Positions 60,871 to 64,000 of a stretch of 64,000 nt of DNA are shown here, in pieces (within the stretch, counting starts at the first letter, position 1; the number at the start of each line of letters is the position of its first letter). The stretch lies in NCBI GenBank assembly GCA_023460035.1, contig JAEWRN010000043.1, positions 124,001 to 188,000 on the forward strand, read 5' to 3'. Below the pieces are notes generated by a model. The model worked only from the letters and a program-made list of their open reading frames with translations. It searched no databases and was not told where the DNA came from. The position numbers were made by a program, and so were the translations under genes. The DNA is from Bacillota bacterium. GTDB lineage: Bacteria; Bacillota; Clostridia; Oscillospirales; Ruminococcaceae.

Positions 60871-60977
60871 TTGATAAAGCTTCTCACCAGTCACTGGATG
60901 GTCTGTGCATCCCTGTGGCGTATGCCAAAACAAATGTTTGCTTCATTTGTTTCAGCTGTGAGGGGCTTTTCTTTTTG
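60871..60977 (+). ncRNA. Small RNA B of the same family
   Basis: Same plan as copy A: AGCTTCTCAC (60878-60887) pairs with GTGAGGGGCT (60958-60967) and is followed by a T-run; CACTGGATG (60892-60900) pairs with CATCCCTGTG; and AAACAAATG (60928-60936) pairs perfectly with CATTTGTTT (60944-60952). The third stem has a wholly different sequence from copy A yet is again perfect, and the closing stem has a T-A to C-G exchange. The stretch AGTCACTGGATG is identical in both. No gene follows on the plus strand. Confidence 0.75.
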
Positions 60978-61055
60978 CCCCCTTGCTTTGTGACTTATTG
61001 TAATGGCTTATGTCGGGTTTGTCAACTTACAAGGGTTATCATTTTTATGATTAGA

Positions 61056-61089
61056 ATAAAAACAAGAGCTGGGACCAATGGTCCCAGCT
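61056..61089 (-). terminator. Terminator of the 133-residue protein gene
   Basis: AGCTGGGACC pairs exactly with GGTCCCAGCT around AAT; the minus strand then has CTTGTTTTTATT. The same stem core occurs at 59041-59059. Confidence 0.85.
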
Positions 61090-61092
61090 TTG

Positions 61093-61494
61093 TTATTTTT
61101 CCAACGGTTCGCGGATATGCTTGAACGTATAATCTTCCTCCAAATGCTGAAGGAATTCTTCAAGGTGATAGTCAAAAACATACGAAATAGACATGCGCAC
61201 AACATCACTTTCCGTTTTTGCTGTGTCGATTCGGCCTAGGGCAACATTCAGCTCTGCGCGTATATCCGCCTGCATCCAAAACATAAGCTTGGTTTCCAAT
61301 CGAGAGTACTCGCCCCGCAGCTCGCCGGAATTTGCCTGAGCTATAAAGTTTTGCTCAGCAAAAAACAAGACATATCGAAAAATCAAACGAACAAGGGCAG
61401 GTTTGCGGATATTTAAGCGCTCTGACAGGGCAAGAATATCTCGCATTTGCTCGGTGCGGATATTCCAAGCAGAATAAGGGCCACGTTCTTTCAT
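61093..61494 (-). CDS. Small helical protein, possible ribbon-helix-helix
   Basis: 133 residues, all-helical by appearance. Residues 12-45 (IRTEQMRDILALSERL...KPALVRLIFRYVLFF) resemble an RHH-type DNA-binding start, and the C-terminal half is Glu-rich. I do not recognise a family. ATG 61494 has an ideal AAGGAGCTTAACAA. Codon use is more A+T-rich than the core genes, as expected for an acquired element. Convergent with small RNA B. Confidence 0.65.
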   Translation of the reverse strand: MKERGPYSAWNIRTEQMRDILALSERLNIRKPALVRLIFRYVLFFAEQNFIAQANSGELRGEYSRLETKLMFWMQADIRAELNVALGRIDTAKTESDVVRMSISYVFDYHLEEFLQHLEEDYTFKHIREPLEK

Positions 61495-61531
61495 TTGTTA
61501 AGCTCCTTCTTAAAATTGATTTTAAAAGAAC

Positions 61532-61565
61532 AAAAGGCCGGGACAATTTTGTCCCAGCCTTTTTC
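61532..61565 (-). terminator. Terminator of the Fic gene
   Basis: AAAAGGCCGGGACAA pairs (one mismatch) with TTGTCCCAGCCTTTT; T's follow on the minus strand. Confidence 0.85.
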
Positions 61566-61574
61566 TATTTAATT

Positions 61575-62372
61575 TTATCGGTCAATCATATGTTCTTCTA
61601 GCGACCGATGCTGCGCCTGCTGCCTCTGCTCCAGCTCCCAAGCTTTCGTCCAGGTCTTTTCTGTTTCGTAAGCAAGAAAACGTGTCAACGGTTCTAACTC
61701 TTCTTCTTCATCAAAACGTTGCAAACATTCAAAGTATATTTTCTTGTCCTCTTCGTACACAATAAGCGGCGGGGAATTGTGAATCATCAAATAGTAATTC
61801 ACAAGCGTCCGGCCTACTCGACCGTTGCCGTCTGCAAAAGGATGAATGTTTTCAAATCGCGCATGTAAATACGCTGCGGCGGTCAACCGGTTGTTGCCCT
61901 GGTAATTGTTCACTTCTTCCAGCAGGTCTTGCAGCTCCATTTCCACGTCCTCTGCGGCAGCTCCGACTTCCAGCACACCGGTAACATAGTCATGCTTCTT
62001 AAACTCTCCTGGGCGCTCACCGTTTTCAATAAAGCGTCGTTCATCAAATGTTCCAGCTGTCAGCGTTAAATGAATTTCTTTGATAAGCTGGAGCGTCAAC
62101 GGCTCCCTGTTTTCTATCTTGTCTTTCAAAAAATCGTAGCAAAGTTTTTGATTCTGCTGCTCAAAAAGCGCTCTGGGCGAGCCGGTATAATTCTGCACTT
62201 TTCCATTCTCAAAAATCTCTCGCGTATCGTGATAGTTCACTTCATCATTTTCAATTTTGCCAGAATGGTAGGCAAATAAAACTCGAAAGCTATCGAGGTG
62301 TTGCTCAATTGTAGCCTCTCCTGAAGCTCGCTTATTTTGCCAAAAGGATACTACTTCATTGTACGTCGGCAT
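61575..62372 (-). CDS. Fic family protein (AMPylase type) with an internal inhibitory motif
   Basis: 265 residues. The active-site motif is HPFADGNGRVGR (complete HxFx(D/E)GNGRxxR). Upstream, at about residues 35-41, HSGKIEN fits the (S/T)xxxE(G/N) inhibitory motif, placing it in class II, where the N-terminal helix blocks ATP until released. Fic enzymes attach AMP to target hydroxyls; the targets here are unknown. ATG 62372 follows GGAGGTGGTGAA. No separate antitoxin is adjacent, which agrees with built-in inhibition. Confidence 0.92.
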   Translation of the reverse strand: MPTYNEVVSFWQNKRASGEATIEQHLDSFRVLFAYHSGKIENDEVNYHDTREIFENGKVQNYTGSPRALFEQQNQKLCYDFLKDKIENREPLTLQLIKEIHLTLTAGTFDERRFIENGERPGEFKKHDYVTGVLEVGAAAEDVEMELQDLLEEVNNYQGNNRLTAAAYLHARFENIHPFADGNGRVGRTLVNYYLMIHNSPPLIVYEEDKKIYFECLQRFDEEEELEPLTRFLAYETEKTWTKAWELEQRQQAQHRSLEEHMIDR

Positions 62373-62502
62373 TTCACCACCTCCAAGTATGGTAATTATA
62401 TCACATCTCGCACTCTTTCAAACACTTTTCATTCTTCAACTTTGTTTGCCAAAACAAAAAGGCAGGCACCAGTTTTGGTGTCTGCCCTTTATTCTGTTAT
62501 TG

Positions 62503-63597
62503 CTATGGTTCTAGCTGTATCTCCTGCTGCATCCTTGCCCGTGCCTCAAAGCCGATGCCGCGGTAAGCCGATAAAATGAAAGCCTGAATATGCGGCACGT
62601 CAACCGGCATGCCTGTCTTTTTACAGCAGGCAGCAATCAATGGCAGCGTGACCAGTGGCAGCGGGTGCCGCTGCAAATAACCTCTCACCGCGCCGGTCTT
62701 TTCCTCCAGCTCATTGAACAGCCGCACCATCAAATCATCTTGACGCGCACTGGACGCATACCCGCGTGAAATCAGCGCAATGTTGTTGTCGAAGTTCGGT
62801 GCCATAGAAACTACTTTGCCGGTCGCCGGGTCTCGCAGCACACCGTAGTTTTGCGTGTGCCGGTCGGCGTTGAGGCACAGCGTGTCCAAAATCAAGATTT
62901 CAATATATTGGTCGGTCACCGCCTGGCTGATGCCCTGGAACGTTTTGTAGTTTGCCGCATAGTCCTCATTGTCCTGCATCAAGCTGTATGCGGGTTCAAA
63001 ATTCAGCTTTGCACCGTGCGTAAAGTCGCGGCTTTTGATATACTCCCCATCGCGCCGGTATTCGGCCATCGGAAAGCCCAGCGCGGTGCCCAAATAGCTG
63101 ATAAACAGTTCAGAGAACAGCTCTTTGGGGTTGGCCGTCTTCCACAGCCACCACTCGCCATTCTCCAGCCGCCAGCATTTTTCATACGAGCCGATGTTCG
63201 TCAGCTCCGGGGTGCGGCTGGGTGGCTGGCTGAGGCTGTCAAAGTCGCCACGCAGCGCCAGATTGTCAAACATGTTGACCTGAAAGCGCACATCGTCATA
63301 ACACAGGTCGCTGCCATCTTCCCGTACCCAATAGCTATCGGTAATCGTAACAGCGTTGACTGCAAGCACCGTGCTGATGTCGTCGCGCTCTGCAAGGCGC
63401 AGGGCTTTCTTGAGTAAGCGAGAGTTTGGCCGATGCTGATCAATGGCCCGCATCTCCAGCCAGCCTTCAAAATGCTTTGTACGTGAAAGGTAAAGAGGCG
63501 CGAGTTGCTGATTGACCTTTACCACCTGATCATTTTCAATACGGGCGGCCTGCAGGTCGCGGTTCATCACCCAGCCGTTAAATGGCATTCGCATCAT
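62503..63597 (-). CDS. HipA-like Ser/Thr kinase domain protein
   Basis: 364 residues. The C-terminal half has the HipA-type kinase core: NADRHTQNYGVL (catalytic Asp and Asn) and APNFDNNIAL (Mg-binding Asp). The N-terminal half lacks the usual HipA N-subdomain motifs and the ATP Lys region is not obvious, so it is an atypical member. ATG 63597 follows GAGGTGAG; a GTG two codons upstream lies inside the ribosome site. There is no HipB antitoxin gene next to it, and it sits just after the coupling-protein gene, so it may be cargo of the element. Confidence 0.8.
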   Translation of the reverse strand: MMRMPFNGWVMNRDLQAARIENDQVVKVNQQLAPLYLSRTKHFEGWLEMRAIDQHRPNSRLLKKALRLAERDDISTVLAVNAVTITDSYWVREDGSDLCYDDVRFQVNMFDNLALRGDFDSLSQPPSRTPELTNIGSYEKCWRLENGEWWLWKTANPKELFSELFISYLGTALGFPMAEYRRDGEYIKSRDFTHGAKLNFEPAYSLMQDNEDYAANYKTFQGISQAVTDQYIEILILDTLCLNADRHTQNYGVLRDPATGKVVSMAPNFDNNIALISRGYASSARQDDLMVRLFNELEEKTGAVRGYLQRHPLPLVTLPLIAACCKKTGMPVDVPHIQAFILSAYRGIGFEARARMQQEIQLEP

Positions 63598-63647
63598 TCT
63601 CACCTCTTTCGCTTAGTATATCAGCCTTGTGCAAATTTTGTAAAGCA

Positions 63648-64000
63648 TCAGTCAAACATTCCTTTCTTTAAATCAATTTCATGGTCGTTCGCCCTGCGGA
63701 TAATATTCTTCGTCGTAGATGTGTGCACCCGTACAAACGGGCGCTCTGGAATATCCTGCGGGGTCGTCTGTGGCAGATCAAACAGTTGCCCGTAATGCTG
63801 CAACTGGGTGCGCAGTGTGTGGTGCCCGCCTTTCATCACAACCCAATGGCCCCACGGGATGGTGACGATTTCGGACGCTTCCAGGAGTGGCCTGCCCACC
63901 ATGCTTTGGGTGGAAGATGCCCGACTGTTGTTGTAAGAAATGGAGCCGGACAACACTGTTTCATTGCCCAGCGTTTTAGACAGCGTTTCTGCCGTGCTGT
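63648..64000 (-). CDS. VirD4/TraG-type conjugative coupling protein, C-terminal part
   Basis: The frame is open to the window edge; about 117 C-terminal residues are visible. TQSMVGRPLL, EIVTIPWGHWVVMKGGHH and QTTPQDIPERPF match the C-terminus of TraG/VirD4 ATPases that feed relaxase-DNA to the type IV secretion channel. It is evidence for a conjugative element reaching further right. The gap of 50 nt to the HipA-like gene suggests one transcript. Confidence 0.85.
   Translation of the reverse strand, partial: STAETLSKTLGNETVLSGSISYNNSRASSTQSMVGRPLLEASEIVTIPWGHWVVMKGGHHTLRTQLQHYGQLFDLPQTTPQDIPERPFVRVHTSTTKNIIRRANDHEIDLKKGMFD

Overview
The window looks like chromosome from a G+C-rich Firmicute of the class Clostridia, plausibly a gut Oscillospiraceae/Ruminococcaceae relative of Faecalibacterium, Gemmiger or Subdoligranulum. 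This is inferred from Gram-positive traits (lipoproteins in place of periplasmic proteins, a T-box leader, LytTR and GHKL two-component proteins, DegV, DUF1836 and YczE families) and from strong G/C third-position bias. No rRNA or other marker confirms it.

Region by region. 1-2.6 kb: the end of a sensor-kinase-like gene without the usual phospho-acceptor His, then DegV and DUF1836 genes. 2.8-24.3 kb: a large surface-glycan locus. The leftward arm (18.97 down to 6.1 kb, probably reaching 2.8 kb) holds a legionaminic-acid-type nonulosonate pathway (LegB, LegC, PtmE-like, LegI, LegG, LegF), two Gfo/Idh/MocA oxidoreductases, three membrane proteins of GT-C/DUF2142 type, and three tandem membrane-anchored SGNH hydrolases. 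The rightward arm (19.2-24.3 kb) holds an MBOAT O-acyltransferase, its SGNH partner, a putative GT-B transferase and a PseA/PtmG-like N-acetyl-sugar amidotransferase. Together they suggest a CMP-nonulosonate that is amidinated, transferred, and O-acylated or de-acylated at the cell surface. One gene body (DUF2142) is strikingly A+T-rich and looks like a recombined cassette.

24.4-31.7 kb: sppA-RDD; a methionine-type T-box leader driving metN-metI-metQ; a PAP2 phosphatase; a radical SAM protein. 31.7-36 kb: a two-component pair beside DUF2318 and an HMA-SafE-cupredoxin fusion, probably a copper/metal locus. 36-42.3 kb: lipoproteins, a HAAS-domain membrane protein, a cytidylate-kinase-like protein, NUDIX and HAD hydrolases, and an RpiR regulator with a terminator in its leader. 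42.7-47 kb: a two-protein version of the 2-hydroxyacyl-CoA dehydratase activase/HgdB system. 47.2-56 kb: a degenerate receiver, a 1150-residue surface protein, and a divergent LytTR regulator / secreted Ig-like protein / 7TMR-DISM sensor kinase operon, with a 20-bp-period direct repeat in the regulator promoter. 56-58.9 kb: YczE, DUF1846 and tRNA-Val.

From about 59 kb to the right end the content becomes mobile-element-like: a TraG/VirD4 coupling protein running off the edge, HipA-like and Fic proteins, and a two-wHTH protein. The most unusual feature is here: non-coding DNA that appears to encode a ~0.5-kb structured RNA with an H-type pseudoknot beside the tRNA, and two paralogous ~100-nt small RNAs, each with a perfect-consensus promoter and a conserved three-stem fold in which stem sequences differ but pairing is kept.
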